The notes under the pieces were generated by a model. The model saw nothing but the letters and a program-made list of their open reading frames with translations. It ran no database searches and was not told the DNA's origin. From Pseudohalioglobus sediminis (lineage in GTDB: Bacteria > Pseudomonadota > Gammaproteobacteria > Pseudomonadales > Halieaceae): a DNA stretch of 64,000 nucleotides. Of this stretch, positions 47,411-58,586 are shown piece after piece. The stretch covers positions 62,001-126,000 of the forward strand of contig NZ_VTUX01000003.1 of NCBI RefSeq assembly GCF_008370495.1. Direction: 5' to 3'. The translations under genes and the position numbers were made by a program. Position 1 is the stretch's first letter. Every line of letters starts with the position of its first letter.

Positions 47411-48715
47411 TCAACCCCGCTCGGTACGGATTTGCAGGCCGAGAGCGCCGGCGAGGGCATCGAACCCCGGAAAGGACGTGGCCACGTGGTCACAATCGCG
47501 CACCACAATCTCTCCCTGCGCCCGCAGCGCGGCGATGGAGAAAGCCATGGCGATGCGGTGGTCCATGTGTGTGTGGATCTCACCTCCGCCGAGGGTGCCG
47601 CCTTCGATAACGATGCCGTCTTCCAGCACCTCGTTGGTAACCCCGAGGGTGTCCAGCCCCTCGGCCATTGCGGCAATGCGGTCGCTTTCCTTCACCCGCA
47701 GCTCCTCTGCGCCGCGCAGCACAGTGCGCCCCTCGGCACAGGCCGCGGCGATGAACAGGGCGGGAAATTCGTCTATGGCCAGCGGCACCTGGTCTTCCGG
47801 GATGTCGATGCCGTGCAGCGGCGCGTATCGCACTTGGATATCGGCGACCGGTTCGCCGCCCACTTCTCGCTCATTGAGCAGTTCGATGTCCGCCCCCATC
47901 AGCAGGAGAATATTGATCACGCCGATGCGGGTCGGGTTCACCCCGACATGCGTGAGCAAGAGCTCTGATCCAGGCGCAATGCTCGCGGCAACAAGGAAAA
48001 ACGCAGCCGAGGAAATGTCCGCGGGCACGTCGATATCGGTAGCCTGCAACGCCCCACCACCCTGCAGGCTGATCACCCCGTTTACGGAGCTCACCGGATA
48101 GCCAAAACCGCGCAACATACGCTCGGTGTGATCCCGGGTCGGTGCGGGCTCGGTGACCGAGGTACAGCCCTCCGCGTAAAGTCCCGCGAGCAGCACACAG
48201 GACTTGACCTGGGCGCTGGCCATGGGCAGATCGTAATGTATGCCGCGCAGCGCCGTGCCGCCCTGAATGTTAAGCGGCGGCCGCCCGCCAGGCTGCGCAC
48301 TGATCCGGGCACCCATCAACGCCAGCGGATCCATGATGCGCCCCATCGGGCGCGAGCACAGCGAGGCATCGCCAGTGAGTTCGGTATCGAATGCCTGACC
48401 GGCCATGAGGCCGGCCAACAGGCGCATACCGGTGCCGGCGTTCCCCAGGTCGAGTGGATCAGAGGGTGCCTTCAGGCCATGCAGGCCAACCCCGTGCACC
48501 AGTACATGTCCGTCCTCCGGGCGCTCGATACTGACCCCCATCGCGCTGAAGGCGTTCAGTGTGGCCAGCGCGTCCTCGCCCTCGAGAAAGCCACTGACGC
48601 GAGTTGTGCCCCGCGCCAGTGCACCGAGCATGATGGAGCGGTGTGACATGGATTTGTCGCCGGGGACGCGGGCTTCACCGCTTAAACTGCCACCTGGCTG
48701 TAGTATGAATTGCAT
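47411..48715 (-). CDS. aroA: 3-phosphoshikimate 1-carboxyvinyltransferase (EPSP synthase)
   Basis: 434 residues. [12 protein letters not shown] at the N-terminus, [11 protein letters not shown], and the C-terminal [13 protein letters not shown] block. Step six of the shikimate pathway. In Pseudomonas this enzyme is fused to prephenate dehydrogenase; here the two genes are separate, 49 nt apart. The sequence G-N-A-G-T-G around the PEP site is that of the glyphosate-sensitive class, by analogy only. Confidence 0.98.
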   Translation of the reverse strand: MQFILQPGGSLSGEARVPGDKSMSHRSIMLGALARGTTRVSGFLEGEDALATLNAFSAMGVSIERPEDGHVLVHGVGLHGLKAPSDPLDLGNAGTGMRLLAGLMAGQAFDTELTGDASLCSRPMGRIMDPLALMGARISAQPGGRPPLNIQGGTALRGIHYDLPMASAQVKSCVLLAGLYAEGCTSVTEPAPTRDHTERMLRGFGYPVSSVNGVISLQGGGALQATDIDVPADISSAAFFLVAASIAPGSELLLTHVGVNPTRIGVINILLLMGADIELLNEREVGGEPVADIQVRYAPLHGIDIPEDQVPLAIDEFPALFIAAACAEGRTVLRGAEELRVKESDRIAAMAEGLDTLGVTNEVLEDGIVIEGGTLGGGEIHTHMDHRIAMAFSIAALRAQGEIVVRDCDHVATSFPGFDALAGALGLQIRTERG

Positions 48716-48764
48716 AGTAAAGAACTTCCGTATTACCCGCCGGCGCCCGGGGGCAATTTAATGA

Positions 48765-49673
48765 TTACGATGTTTTCGCCTGTTCACGTTCGGCGAGAAT
48801 GGCGGCAAATTCATCCCGGGCCTGCTTGGCACGGGTAAATGTCTCATGCATGCCCGCTGCATCCTCTTCCACCACCGCACGACGCAACTGCTGCAAATGC
48901 TCATTGAACTGATCTATCGCCTGCAACAGGGCAGCCTTGTTGGCGATGGCGATATCGCGCCACATCACCGGGTCTGACGACGCTATGCGCGTGAAATCGC
49001 GAAAGCCACCTGCCGCACAGCGGAAAATCTCGTCGCTTTCGTCAGATTCGGCCAGCGCATCGACCAGCGCATAGGCCAGGACATGGGGCAAATGACTGGT
49101 AGCAGCCAACACAGCGTCATGCCTCGCTACCGTCATCTGCACCACTGTCGCGCCGGCGGCAGCCCACATGTCGCTCACCAGGGCCAGGGCCTCGCTGCTG
49201 TTTTCCGCCACCGGGGTCAGGATCACCCGGTGATTGACGTACAGGTCAGACCTGGCCGCCTCAACGCCGCTGCGCTCGGACCCCGCTATCGGGTGACCCA
49301 ATACAAGATACGGCGGAAATTCCTTACAGGCGCTGCGCGCAGCGCGCTCCAGGTTGCCCTTGACGCTGGCGCCGTCTGTGATCACCGGTGGCTGCTCCAG
49401 CGCCTCGGTTCGAGCCAGAATATCAACCAGGATCTCCGCCGCTACCAGCGTCGGGGTGCAGATGACCACGATATCGGCGGCCGACAGCGCCGCGTCCAGA
49501 TCCAGCGTGAAGGAGTCGATCACCCCGAGCTCAAGACCGCGGCGCAGCGATGGCTCACGATGTCCGTAGCCGATGACCTCACGGCAAAAGCCATTGTCTT
49601 TCAGCGCCTTTGCCAGCGAGCCACCAATCAGGCCAAGCCCGATGATCGCCACCGTTTCCACGCGAGTTTTCAT
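48765..49673 (-). CDS. tyrA: prephenate dehydrogenase
   Basis: 302 residues from the ATG at 49673. NAD-binding GLGLIGGSLAKAL, the conserved GHPIAGSERSGVEAA with substrate-binding residues, and the helical C-terminal half. No ACT domain. Makes 4-hydroxyphenylpyruvate for tyrosine. It follows pheA after 12 nt. A hisC aminotransferase gene, which sits between pheA and tyrA in Pseudomonas, is absent here. Confidence 0.96.
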   Translation of the reverse strand: MKTRVETVAIIGLGLIGGSLAKALKDNGFCREVIGYGHREPSLRRGLELGVIDSFTLDLDAALSAADIVVICTPTLVAAEILVDILARTEALEQPPVITDGASVKGNLERAARSACKEFPPYLVLGHPIAGSERSGVEAARSDLYVNHRVILTPVAENSSEALALVSDMWAAAGATVVQMTVARHDAVLAATSHLPHVLAYALVDALAESDESDEIFRCAAGGFRDFTRIASSDPVMWRDIAIANKAALLQAIDQFNEHLQQLRRAVVEEDAAGMHETFTRAKQARDEFAAILAEREQAKTS

Positions 49674-49685
49674 GTGCAAGCCGAT

Positions 49686-50813
49686 TTACATCACCGCCTG
49701 GGGATAGGACCCCAGCGGTTTCAGCAGTATGGACTGCTCTTCCAGCTCGGCGACAATGCCAGCGATTTTTTCATCCTGGAGGTGGCCTTCAAACTCAATG
49801 AAAAAGACATATGCCCACTTTTCGGTGCGCGACGGGCGCGTATCGATGCGCGTCAGGCTCACCCCGGCCTTGCGGAAAGGATCCAGCAGCAGGAACAGGG
49901 CGCCGGGTTTATTGCGACTGGAAACGATGATCGAGGTCTTGTCGCAGCCGGAGGGCGGCACCTCCTCGCGACCGATGACCAGGAAGCGGGTAGTATTGTC
50001 GGCGTAGTCTTCGATGTGCTGTGCCTGTTTTTCCAGGCCGTAAAGCTCTGCGGCGATATCGCCGGCGATGGCGGCAACCCCGGGCGTGGAGGCGGCGATG
50101 CGGGCAGCCTCCCCGTTGCTGCTGACCGCTTGCCTTTCAATGCCGGGACAATGCTGGTCCAGCCAGTTTCGACACTGGGCCAGGGCCTGCTGATGCGCGC
50201 AGATGCGCTGAATCCCGTCAAGCCCGGTGTGCTCGGCAGCGAGCAGGTGGTGCGTGATCGGCATCTCCACCTCGCCCGAGATCTTCAGGCTGGAATCCAT
50301 GAAACTGTCGAGCGTGTGGCTGACCATGCCCTCGGTGGAATTTTCCACCGGTACCACACCGTAATTGCACTCCCCCGACTCAACCTGCGCAAACACGTTG
50401 TCGATAGTGCCCTGGGGCACACAGATCGCTGCGTGGCCGAAGTGCTTGAGTGCGGCAGCCTGGGTGAAGGTGCCCTCGGGACCAAGGTATGCGACCTGCA
50501 GGGGCTTTTCGAGTGCCAGGCAGGCAGACATGACCTCGCGAAAGATATGTGCCACGGTCTCGCCGGCCAGCGGCCCGGTATTGCGATCGATTATCCGCCG
50601 GAGCACCTGGGCTTCGCGTTCCGGACGGTAGTAGACCACCTCGGCCTCGCCCTGCCCGGCTGCTTGAGCCGCCTGCACTTCCGCCAGCTTGATATCCGCC
50701 ACGCGCTGGGCGCAGCGGGCGCGACGGTTGATCAGCTGCTGGATTTCCTGGTCAATGGCATCAATGTCTGCCCTGACCTCCTCCAGGCTTCTGTTGTCGG
50801 GTTTGTCCGCCAT
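49686..50813 (-). CDS. pheA: bifunctional chorismate mutase/prephenate dehydratase
   Basis: 375 residues from the ATG at 50813, 4 nt after the serC stop. Chorismate mutase AroQ domain (about 8-95, LEEVRADIDAIDQEIQQLIN), prephenate dehydratase domain (about 105-285, with AYLGPEGTFTQAA and VPVENSTEGMV), and a C-terminal ACT domain (about 295-370, KTSIIVSSRNKPGALF) for phenylalanine feedback. All catalytic blocks are present. Confidence 0.98.
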   Translation of the reverse strand: MADKPDNRSLEEVRADIDAIDQEIQQLINRRARCAQRVADIKLAEVQAAQAAGQGEAEVVYYRPEREAQVLRRIIDRNTGPLAGETVAHIFREVMSACLALEKPLQVAYLGPEGTFTQAAALKHFGHAAICVPQGTIDNVFAQVESGECNYGVVPVENSTEGMVSHTLDSFMDSSLKISGEVEMPITHHLLAAEHTGLDGIQRICAHQQALAQCRNWLDQHCPGIERQAVSSNGEAARIAASTPGVAAIAGDIAAELYGLEKQAQHIEDYADNTTRFLVIGREEVPPSGCDKTSIIVSSRNKPGALFLLLDPFRKAGVSLTRIDTRPSRTEKWAYVFFIEFEGHLQDEKIAGIVAELEEQSILLKPLGSYPQAVM

Positions 50814-50817
50814 GGGC

Positions 50818-51900
50818 TCAGCCGTTACGTTGTTCGAAATCCTGCATGAAGGCGATGAGTGCGTCGACCGCATCTTCGCCAACCGCATTATAGATGCTCG
50901 CGCGCATGCCACCCACAGAGCGGTGACCCTTGAGGTTGAGCAGGCCGGCCTGCTCCGCTTCCGCCAGGAACACCTTGTCGAGGCTGTCGTCCGCCAGCGT
51001 GAACGGGACATTCATCAACGAGCGGCTGGGCACTTCGACAGGGTTGGCATAAAACGCGGAGTTATCGATTGCGGCGTAGAGCTTTTCAGCCTTGCGACGG
51101 TTGATCGCGCCGATCGCCTCGAGGCCACCCTGCGCCTTGAGCCACTCAAACACCAGGCCGGCGAGGTAGAGGGCATACGTCGGCGGGGTGTTATACATCG
51201 AGTCATTATCAGCCGCAGTCTTCCAGTTGAGCATTGCGGGACACTGCGACACGGCACGACCGAGAAGGTCCCGACGCACGATGACCAGGGTCAGTCCCGC
51301 TGGACCAATATTCTTCTGTGCACCCGCGTAGATAACGCCGTAGTCCGCCACGTTGATCGGGCGCGAGAGGATGGTCGACGACATATCCACGACCAGCGGT
51401 GCCGTTGCCTCGGGCACCCAGAAATACTCCACACCACCGATGGTCTCGTTGGGCGTGTAGTGCAGGTAGGCGGCGTCTGCGGACAGCTTCCAGGTATCCC
51501 GGGGCGGGATAGTCGTGAAATTAGTGTCCTCGGAACTGGCAGCCACATTGACACTGCCAAAGCGCTTGCCTTCCGCAATCGCTTTCTTTGACCACTGCCC
51601 CGTATTTACGTAATCGGCCGTGCCATTCTCGCCCAGCAGGTTGAGTGGTACCGCGGCAAACTGGGTGCTGGCGCCTCCTTGCAGGAACAGCACCGCATAC
51701 TCATCGCCTATGCCCATCAGCTCGCGCAGGGTCGCTTCGGCACGTTCGGCGATACCGACGATTTCGGCGCTGCGATGGCTCATTTCCATGATGGACAAAC
51801 CGGCACCATGCCAGTCGAGCAGTTCATCGCGCGCCTGTTCCAGCACCGCCTGGGGCAGCGCCGCAGGGCCGGCGCAGAAATTGTAACAACGGGTCATCAT
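50818..51900 (-). CDS. serC: phosphoserine aminotransferase
   Basis: 360 residues, start at 51900 or at the next ATG (51897), both behind an AAGGGA site. Class V aminotransferase with the PLP lysine in GVIYAGAQKNIGPAG. Used for serine and for pyridoxal phosphate synthesis. First of the serC-pheA-tyrA-aroA-cmk-rpsA run on this strand. Its promoter must lie in the repeat-rich region 51901-52119. Confidence 0.98.
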   Translation of the reverse strand: MMTRCYNFCAGPAALPQAVLEQARDELLDWHGAGLSIMEMSHRSAEIVGIAERAEATLRELMGIGDEYAVLFLQGGASTQFAAVPLNLLGENGTADYVNTGQWSKKAIAEGKRFGSVNVAASSEDTNFTTIPPRDTWKLSADAAYLHYTPNETIGGVEYFWVPEATAPLVVDMSSTILSRPINVADYGVIYAGAQKNIGPAGLTLVIVRRDLLGRAVSQCPAMLNWKTAADNDSMYNTPPTYALYLAGLVFEWLKAQGGLEAIGAINRRKAEKLYAAIDNSAFYANPVEVPSRSLMNVPFTLADDSLDKVFLAEAEQAGLLNLKGHRSVGGMRASIYNAVGEDAVDALIAFMQDFEQRNG

Positions 51901-51930
51901 CTATCCCTTAATCAATCGTCCCCCGCCATC

Positions 51931-52112
51931 GTCATTCCCGCGCAGATGGGAAATGAGTGAAGCTTGGGGAACATCCTCATATTTCACTGGCTTCCCGCCT
52001 GCGCGGGAATAACAGTTCCAGGCCCTTGTAGAACCGGATTCCCGCCTCGGCAATTGCTTCTGCATTGCTCTACCTCCTGCATCCATGCAGTCGTGCGCGG
52101 GAATGACGGTTC
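51931..52112. repeat. cluster of palindromic GTCATTCCCGCG-type elements
   Basis: Three imperfect inverted-repeat units occur in 180 bp between gyrA and serC: 51933-51955 (ATTCCCGCGCAGATGGGAAAT), about 51992-52010 (TTCCCGCCTGCGCGGGAA), and 52038-52106 as a longer pair (GATTCCCGCC ... GCGCGGGAATGAC). This CATTCCCGCGMAGGCGGGAATC pattern is a widespread short interspersed repeat in proteobacteria. It may also act as a terminator for gyrA. Confidence 0.55.
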
Positions 52113-52119
52113 CGGGTCC

Positions 52120-54702
52120 TTAGTCTTCGCTCTCCGGGCTTTCGGATTCTGGCGCACCTTCCACCTCAACCTCCTCCGGCTCGTCGATACGCTCTACACT
52201 CACCAGCGACTCCCCGTCCTTGGTGCGAATCACGCGCACGCCCTGGGTGTTGCGGCCCAACACGGACACCTCGTCGGCACGCGTGCGCACCAGGGTGCCC
52301 TGGTTGGAAATCAGCATCAGCTCGTCACCATCGAAGACCTGCACCGCGCCGACCAGGCGGCCGTTGCGATCACTCGTCTGCATCGCTATCACGCCCTTGG
52401 TACCGCGACCCTTGGTGGGGAACTCAGTGATCTCGGTGCGTTTGCCGTAGCCATTCTCGGACACGGTGAGGAGACGCCCGTCCTCCTGCGGAATAATCAG
52501 CGAGATCATGGTGTGGCCGCTACCCAGCTTGATGCCGCGCACGCCCTTGGCGGTACGACCCATGGCCCGCACATCCTCCTCACGGAAACGCACTGCCTTG
52601 CCTTCACTGGATAACAGCATGACGTCACAATCGCCGTCGGTTACCGCGGTACCAACCAGCACGTCGCCCTCTTCCAGCTCCAGTGCTCGCAGACCCACGC
52701 TGCGCTGGCGGGAAAAGTTTGTCAGTGCCGTCTTCTTCACTGTTCCGCTGGCAGTGGCCATAAAGATGTAATGCCCTTCCGTGTACTCCTCAACCGGGAG
52801 GATCGAGGTGACGCGCTCGCCCTCTTCCAGCGGCAACAGGTTGACCATGGGCCGCCCGCGGGAGTTACGCCCGGCCAGCGGAATCTGGTACACCTTGAGC
52901 CAGTAAACCTTACCGAGGTTGGAAAAACAGAGAATGGTCGCGTGGGTGCTGGCGATAAGCAGGTGCTCCACGAAATCCTCATCTTTGACCGCGGTGGCGG
53001 ATTTACCCATGCCGCCGCGACGCTGGGCCTGGTAATCGGACAAGGGCTGGGTCTTGGCGTAGCCGCCATGGGAGATGGTCACCACCCGGTCTTCCTCGGT
53101 GATGAGGTCTTCCACGGTCAGGTCGTGCTGGGATGCGGTAATCTCAGTCAGGCGCTCGTCGCCGAACTCGGTAACGATCTCTTCCAGTTCTTCGCGGATA
53201 ACCGCCTTCAGGCGCTCCGGATCGGAAAGTATTTCCAGGTAACCGCCGATTTCGCGCAGCTTTTCCTCGTATTCCTGCAGCAGTTTTTCATGCTCCAGTC
53301 CTGTCAGGCGGTGCAGGCGCAATTCGAGGATGGCCTGTGCCTGGGCCGGGGACAGGTGATACTGGCCGTCGCGCAGGCCGTACTGCGGTTCGAGACCGTC
53401 GGGACGACAGGCATTTTCACCGGCACGTTCAAGCATCCCGATCACATCACCCGGATTCCAGGGGCGGGCTATCAGTTTTTCCCTGGCTTCGGCCGAACTC
53501 GGCGAGGCCTTGATCAGCTCGATCACCGGATCGATATTCGCCAGCGCAATCGCCAGCCCTTCCAGCAGATGCCCACGCTCGCGCGCCTTGCGCAACAGGT
53601 ACACGGTGCGGCGGGTAACGACCTCACGGCGATGGCGGATAAACGCCTCGATAATCTCCTTGAGATTGAGAATCTTCGGCTGCCCGTCAACCAGGGCCAC
53701 CATGTTGATACCGAATACTGATTGCAGCTGTGTCTGCGCGTACAGGTTATTCAGTACCACATCGCCGACTTCGCCGCGCCGCAGCTCTATCACTACCCGC
53801 AACCCGTCCTTGTCGGACTCGTCGCGCAACTCGGTGATGCCCTCGATTTTCTTTTCCTTTACCAGCTCGGCGATGCGCTCGATCAGGCGCGCCTTGTTCA
53901 GCTGGTAGGGGATCTCGTGGATGATGATCGTATCCTTGCCCTTTTTCTCATCGGTAATCACCTCCGCGCGGGCACGCACGTAGATGCGACCGCGTCCGGT
54001 GCGGTAGGCCTGGATAATGCCGGCACGGCCGTTGATGATCGCGCCGGTCGGGAAATCAGGGCCCGGGATATGCTCCATCAACTCGTCGACAGTGAGCTCG
54101 GGGTTACCCAGCAAAGCCAGGCAGCCACTGACCACCTCGGTCAGGTTGTGCGGCGGAATGTTGGTCGCCATGCCCACAGCGATACCGGAAGAGCCATTGA
54201 CCAGCAGGTTGGGCACCCGGGTAGGCAGTACCGCGGGAATGCGCTCGGTGCCGTCGTAGTTGTCGACGAAGTCCACCGTCTCCTTGTCCAGGTCGGCCAG
54301 CATCTGGTGGGAGATCTTCTGCATGCGTATTTCGGTGTAACGCATGGCTGCGGCGTTGTCGCCGTCGATAGAGCCGAAGTTGCCCTGGCCATCTACCAGC
54401 ATGTAACGCATGGAAAACGGCTGCGCCATACGCACAATGGTGTCGTAAACGGCGGAGTCACCGTGGGGATGGTATTTACCGATCACGTCCCCCACCACGC
54501 GCGCCGACTTCTTATAGGCCTTGTTCCAGTCGTTGTTGAGCTCGTTCATCGCGAACAGGACTCGCCGGTGTACCGGTTTCAGGCCGTCGCGTACGTCCGG
54601 CAGGGCCCTGCCCACGATCACGCTCATCGCGTAATCAAGGTAGGACTGTTTCATCTCGTCTTCGATATTGACGGGAAGAATTTCTTTGGCTAAATCACCC
54701 AT
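52120..54702 (-). CDS. gyrA: DNA gyrase subunit A
   Basis: 860 residues. Breakage-reunion domain (about 1-500) with [21 protein letters not shown], catalytic Tyr in MRYTEIRM, and a wild-type quinolone region GDSAVYD with Ser83 and Asp87. A C-terminal beta-pinwheel with the GyrA box QRRGGMG, then an acidic tail ([18 protein letters not shown]). Partner GyrB is not in the window. Divergent from mtaD. Confidence 0.99.
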   Translation of the reverse strand: MGDLAKEILPVNIEDEMKQSYLDYAMSVIVGRALPDVRDGLKPVHRRVLFAMNELNNDWNKAYKKSARVVGDVIGKYHPHGDSAVYDTIVRMAQPFSMRYMLVDGQGNFGSIDGDNAAAMRYTEIRMQKISHQMLADLDKETVDFVDNYDGTERIPAVLPTRVPNLLVNGSSGIAVGMATNIPPHNLTEVVSGCLALLGNPELTVDELMEHIPGPDFPTGAIINGRAGIIQAYRTGRGRIYVRARAEVITDEKKGKDTIIIHEIPYQLNKARLIERIAELVKEKKIEGITELRDESDKDGLRVVIELRRGEVGDVVLNNLYAQTQLQSVFGINMVALVDGQPKILNLKEIIEAFIRHRREVVTRRTVYLLRKARERGHLLEGLAIALANIDPVIELIKASPSSAEAREKLIARPWNPGDVIGMLERAGENACRPDGLEPQYGLRDGQYHLSPAQAQAILELRLHRLTGLEHEKLLQEYEEKLREIGGYLEILSDPERLKAVIREELEEIVTEFGDERLTEITASQHDLTVEDLITEEDRVVTISHGGYAKTQPLSDYQAQRRGGMGKSATAVKDEDFVEHLLIASTHATILCFSNLGKVYWLKVYQIPLAGRNSRGRPMVNLLPLEEGERVTSILPVEEYTEGHYIFMATASGTVKKTALTNFSRQRSVGLRALELEEGDVLVGTAVTDGDCDVMLLSSEGKAVRFREEDVRAMGRTAKGVRGIKLGSGHTMISLIIPQEDGRLLTVSENGYGKRTEITEFPTKGRGTKGVIAMQTSDRNGRLVGAVQVFDGDELMLISNQGTLVRTRADEVSVLGRNTQGVRVIRTKDGESLVSVERIDEPEEVEVEGAPESESPESED

Positions 54703-55002
54703 GTTCAGAAGGTATCCTTCAGGTCCAGCTACAAGGCTTTATTATGTCTGCAGCGCTCCCTGGAAAGGCCTGTGGGCAAGCCCCGGGAGAACAGCAAAGA
54801 AAACGTTTCGCGCCCCAAAATTCAAACCGCCGATTATACGGAAGATGGCGCGTAACTACCATGTTTTTAAAGAATTTAACCGACAATCCCGGCCTGCTGC
54901 GGTTATACTCTGGCCTGCCCTGCCGAATGACCCGGCAGACCCTCGCCAGCGGCGAGCGGCGAAACCGTTTACACCACTTTTTCGAGCCACCGGCAGCAGA
55001 GA
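54703..55002. other. 300-bp divergent region between gyrA and mtaD
   Basis: It carries promoters for both genes. On the plus strand CCGACA (54880-54885) and TATACT (54904-54909) form a possible sigma-70 promoter with an 18-nt spacer. No open frame with a ribosome site or RNA gene was recognised. Confidence 0.4.
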
Positions 55003-56340
55003 ATGAGCACTAAAGAAACCGACGTTGACACGCTCTTGCACCCCGACTGGATCATACCGGTGCTACCTCGTGGCGCGGTCATGCGTGAACACAGCCTGGC
55101 CATAAACCACGGACGCATAAGCCACCTGTTGCCCCGGGCCGAGGCGCAGAACCTCACCGCCAGGCAGGAACTGTCCCTGCCCGGGCAAGCGCTAATGCCG
55201 GGGCTGGTTAATGCGCACGGGCATGCCGCCATGAGCCTGCTGCGTGGTTACGCCGATGACCTGCCGCTGACTCCCTGGCTGGAACAGCACATCTGGCCCG
55301 CAGAAGCCGCACATGTGAGCCCCGATTTCGTCCGCGACGGCACCGAACTGGCGATAACAGAAATGCTGCTGTCCGGCACCACGACCTTCAGCGACATGTA
55401 TTTTTTCCCGGATGCTGCGGCGGGCGCGGCGCTGGCCACCGGCATCCGCTGCCAGCTGGTATTCCCGATACTGGACTTTCCCACCGCCTGGGCCCGCGAT
55501 GCCGACGACTACATCAACAAGGGCCTGCGCCTGCGCGATGAACTGAAACACCAGGCACTGGTGAGCATTGGTTTTGGACCACATGCAACCTACACCGTAT
55601 CCCGTGACAACCTGCACAAGGTCGCCACCTTCGCAGCGGAACTGGACACGCCGGTGCAGATACACCTGCATGAGACCGCGGCCGAGGTCCTCGCCGCTGT
55701 GGAAGAGACCGGTGAGCGCCCACTGGACACGCTCAATGCGATCGGGCTGCTCGGGCCGCGCACCCAGTGCGTGCACATGACCGATCTCGGCGACCAGGAC
55801 ATCGCACTGCTGGCGGCCACCGGGGCTCACGTGGTGCACTGCCCGCAGTCGAACATGAAGCTGGCATCCGGCACCTGTCCGGTGAGCAAACTGCTGGCAA
55901 GCGGCGTAAACGTGGCGCTGGGCACAGACAGCGCTGCAAGCAACAATGACCTCAACCTGTTCGCGGAAATGCAGACCGCAGCCCTGCTGGGTAAGCTCTC
56001 CGCCGGGGATGCGACGGTGATGGGCTCATCGGACGCGCTGTATATGGCCACCATGGGCGGAGCTCGCGCACTGGGACTCGAGCAGGAGATCGGCAGCCTG
56101 GAAATCGGCAAGCAGGCAGACGTGATTGCAGTAGATCTCTCAGACCCCGCCTGCCAGCCACTGTACAACCCCCTGTCGCAGCTTGTGTATACCTGCAACG
56201 GTAGCCAGGTCAGGCACAGCTGGGTGGCCGGAGAGCAGCTGATCTGCGATCGCACGCCCACCCGTATTAACGTCGAAGACGTGTTGCAGCGGAGCCGCGT
56301 CTGGCAGGAAACCATCAGCGTGAAGAGCAGCCACTCATGA
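55003..56340 (+). CDS. mtaD: 5'-methylthioadenosine/S-adenosylhomocysteine deaminase-like amidohydrolase (TRZ/ATZ family)
   Basis: 445 residues. Metal ligands in [25 protein letters not shown], and [14 protein letters not shown]; conserved PWLEQHIWP substrate region. The family deaminates 5'-methylthioadenosine and S-adenosylhomocysteine; the Pseudomonas ortholog has this activity. It is the first gene of mtaD-ubiG-mupP-yciK, the Pseudomonas order. Its stop overlaps the ubiG start by 4 nt. Confidence 0.9.
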   Translation: MSTKETDVDTLLHPDWIIPVLPRGAVMREHSLAINHGRISHLLPRAEAQNLTARQELSLPGQALMPGLVNAHGHAAMSLLRGYADDLPLTPWLEQHIWPAEAAHVSPDFVRDGTELAITEMLLSGTTTFSDMYFFPDAAAGAALATGIRCQLVFPILDFPTAWARDADDYINKGLRLRDELKHQALVSIGFGPHATYTVSRDNLHKVATFAAELDTPVQIHLHETAAEVLAAVEETGERPLDTLNAIGLLGPRTQCVHMTDLGDQDIALLAATGAHVVHCPQSNMKLASGTCPVSKLLASGVNVALGTDSAASNNDLNLFAEMQTAALLGKLSAGDATVMGSSDALYMATMGGARALGLEQEIGSLEIGKQADVIAVDLSDPACQPLYNPLSQLVYTCNGSQVRHSWVAGEQLICDRTPTRINVEDVLQRSRVWQETISVKSSHS

Positions 56341-57047
56341 ACAGCAAAAGTAATGTAGATCCCGGGGAAATCGCCAAATTCGAGGCACTGGCATCACGCT
56401 GGTGGGACCGCAACAGCGAATTCAAACCACTGCACGATATCAACCCCCTGCGCGCCAACTATATTGATGAGCGCTCACCGGTGGCGGGCACGCAACTCGT
56501 CGATGTGGGCTGCGGCGGAGGCATCCTCGCCGAATCGATGGCGCAGCGCGGCGCCTCGGTGACAGGTATCGACATGGGTGAAGCGCCCCTGTCCGTGGCG
56601 CGACTGCACCAGCTGGAATCGGGTGTAGAGGTCGAATACCTGCACAGCACCGCCGAGGACCTGGCCGCGCAGCGCCCGGCAAGCTATGACGTGGTCTGCT
56701 GCCTGGAGATGCTGGAACACGTGCCGGACCCCGGCGCAGTGATCAAGGCCTGCGCGGATCTCGCCACAGCCGGCGCGAACCTGTATTTTTCCACCATCAA
56801 CCGCAACCCGAAAGCTTTCCTGTTTGCGATTGTCGGCGCCGAGCACATCCTGAAGCTGCTGCCAGCGGGCACCCACGAATACGACAAGTTCATCAAGCCC
56901 TCGGAACTGGGTGGCTGGCTGCGCGATGCGGGCCTGGTGCTGAAAGACATGACCGGGCTCACCTACAATCCCATTACCAGGACCTATCGCCTCAACCCCC
57001 GCGATGTCAGCGTCAATTACATGGTGCATGCGGTGAAACCCGCATGA
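56337..57047 (+). CDS. ubiG: bifunctional ubiquinone O-methyltransferase
   Basis: 236 residues. SAM-binding [27 protein letters not shown] and the family blocks [22 protein letters not shown] and [12 protein letters not shown]. Performs both O-methylations in ubiquinone synthesis. ATGA overlaps with both neighbours. Confidence 0.98.
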   Translation: MNSKSNVDPGEIAKFEALASRWWDRNSEFKPLHDINPLRANYIDERSPVAGTQLVDVGCGGGILAESMAQRGASVTGIDMGEAPLSVARLHQLESGVEVEYLHSTAEDLAAQRPASYDVVCCLEMLEHVPDPGAVIKACADLATAGANLYFSTINRNPKAFLFAIVGAEHILKLLPAGTHEYDKFIKPSELGGWLRDAGLVLKDMTGLTYNPITRTYRLNPRDVSVNYMVHAVKPA

Positions 57048-57745
57048 GCGGCAGACAAACACAAGCGGTACTTTTCGACCTGGACGGCACACTGATCGAC
57101 ACTGCCGACGAGTTCGTAGTGGTAGTGCAGCGGCTGCGGGCAGAACACGACCTGGACGAGATGGACCCGCAGCGTATACGCGCCTCGGTGTCCAACGGTG
57201 CACGGGCACTGGTGGCACTGGGACTGGATCTCTCCGAGGACGACCCCCGCTTCGAAAGTAAACGCCTGCGCCTGCTGGAGCTGTACAGCGAGGTACTCGG
57301 CAGCGCGGCCAGGCCCTACCCCGGCATTCCCCCGCTGCTGCAGGAACTCGCCGACCGCGGCATCGCATGGGGAGTCGCTACCAACAAACCACGCGCCTAC
57401 GCGGAACCCCTGCTGCAGGCGCTGGGCATGCTGCCCGGCCCCGACAGCGAACCCGACGCTGCGATGCTCTGCGGCAGCCTGGTCTGCCCCGATGACGTGC
57501 GTGAACGCAAACCACATCCCGAGTCCCTGTACCGGAATTGCCGCGAGCTGGATTGCGCGCCGCACAGCACGGTTTACGTCGGCGATCACCTGCGCGACAT
57601 TGAGGCCGGTCGCCGGGCCGGCATGTACACGGTGGCGGCCGCCTACGGCTACATCGAACCGGGCGACGACCCCGCCAGCTGGGGCGCGGACGCACTGGTT
57701 GACTGCAGCACGGCACTCAGCGACCTGATTCTGAATCCCCAGTAA
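57044..57745 (+). CDS. mupP: HAD family phosphatase, MupP-type (N-acetylmuramic acid 6-phosphate phosphatase)
   Basis: 233 residues. HAD motif [11 protein letters not shown] (nucleophile Asp12), motif II ATNKP, motif III KPHPESL and motif [13 protein letters not shown]. The sequence resembles phosphoglycolate phosphatases, but the position between ubiG and yciK is that of Pseudomonas mupP, which recycles cell-wall MurNAc-6-P through the AmgK/MurU route. Assignment leans on synteny. Confidence 0.85.
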   Translation: MSGRQTQAVLFDLDGTLIDTADEFVVVVQRLRAEHDLDEMDPQRIRASVSNGARALVALGLDLSEDDPRFESKRLRLLELYSEVLGSAARPYPGIPPLLQELADRGIAWGVATNKPRAYAEPLLQALGMLPGPDSEPDAAMLCGSLVCPDDVRERKPHPESLYRNCRELDCAPHSTVYVGDHLRDIEAGRRAGMYTVAAAYGYIEPGDDPASWGADALVDCSTALSDLILNPQ

Positions 57746-57756
57746 GGACCGAAGCG

Positions 57757-58515
57757 ATGAACATCCAACCGGCACCCACCGACTACCAGGCCAAACCCGA
57801 CCTGCTAAAGGGCAAGACCATCCTGGTCACCGGAGCGGGCGATGGCATCGGCAAGGCCGCCGCCATGACCTATGCCGAACACGGCGCGACAGTGATTCTC
57901 CTGGGCCGCACGGAAGAAAAACTGGAAGCCGTGTACGATGACATTGAACGCGCGGGCCTGGCCAAGCCCGCATTGGTGGTCATGGACCTGGCCACGGTCA
58001 CGGACGAACAGTGCCTGCACCTCGCCCAGGGTCTGGCCGAAGAGTTCGGCCACCTCGACGGCTTGCTGCACAACGCCAGCCTGCTCGGTGAGCGACGCCC
58101 AATCGAAAGCGCAACCTACGCCGCGTGGCAGGAAGTCATACAGGTGAATGTGAACGCGCAATTTGTACTGACGCGTCACCTGCTGCCGTTGTTACAGGCC
58201 GCGCCCGCCGCCTCTATTGTCTTTACCTCATCCGGGGTGGGACGCACAGGTCGCGCCTACTGGGGTGCTTATGCCGTATCCAAGTTCGCCACCGAGGGCT
58301 TCATGCAGGTACTCTCTGCGGAACTGGAGAACACCTCGAAGATTCGCGTCAACTGCATCAATCCCGGCGCCACCAACACCAGCATGCGCCGCACCGCCTA
58401 TCCCGCGGAGCAGCCCACGGACAATCCCTCGCCGGAAGACATTATGGGTGTCTATCTTTACTTGATGGGGGATGACTGCAAAGGGGTCACCGGGATCTCG
58501 TTTGATGCGCAATAG
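57757..58515 (+). CDS. yciK: short-chain dehydrogenase, YciK family
   Basis: 252 residues. TGAGDGIGKAAAMTYAEHGA cofactor motif, HNASLLGERRPIES, FTSSGVGRTGRAYWGAYAVSK with Tyr and Lys of the active site, and the C-terminal DCKGVTGISFDAQ. It has GGACCGAAG as ribosome site, 11 nt after mupP. Substrate unknown; conserved neighbour of ubiG/mupP. Confidence 0.93.
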   Translation: MNIQPAPTDYQAKPDLLKGKTILVTGAGDGIGKAAAMTYAEHGATVILLGRTEEKLEAVYDDIERAGLAKPALVVMDLATVTDEQCLHLAQGLAEEFGHLDGLLHNASLLGERRPIESATYAAWQEVIQVNVNAQFVLTRHLLPLLQAAPAASIVFTSSGVGRTGRAYWGAYAVSKFATEGFMQVLSAELENTSKIRVNCINPGATNTSMRRTAYPAEQPTDNPSPEDIMGVYLYLMGDDCKGVTGISFDAQ

Positions 58516-58586
58516 ATAGTGTCGAAGCGGCCACGCACGCCATGCGTCGGAAATGCTCGCCTTGAGTCGTGATTTTTTGAAGCGCC

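Noticed and set aside
49083-50849. 588-codon plus-strand frame
   Set aside because: Antisense of tyrA and pheA, which are unmistakable.
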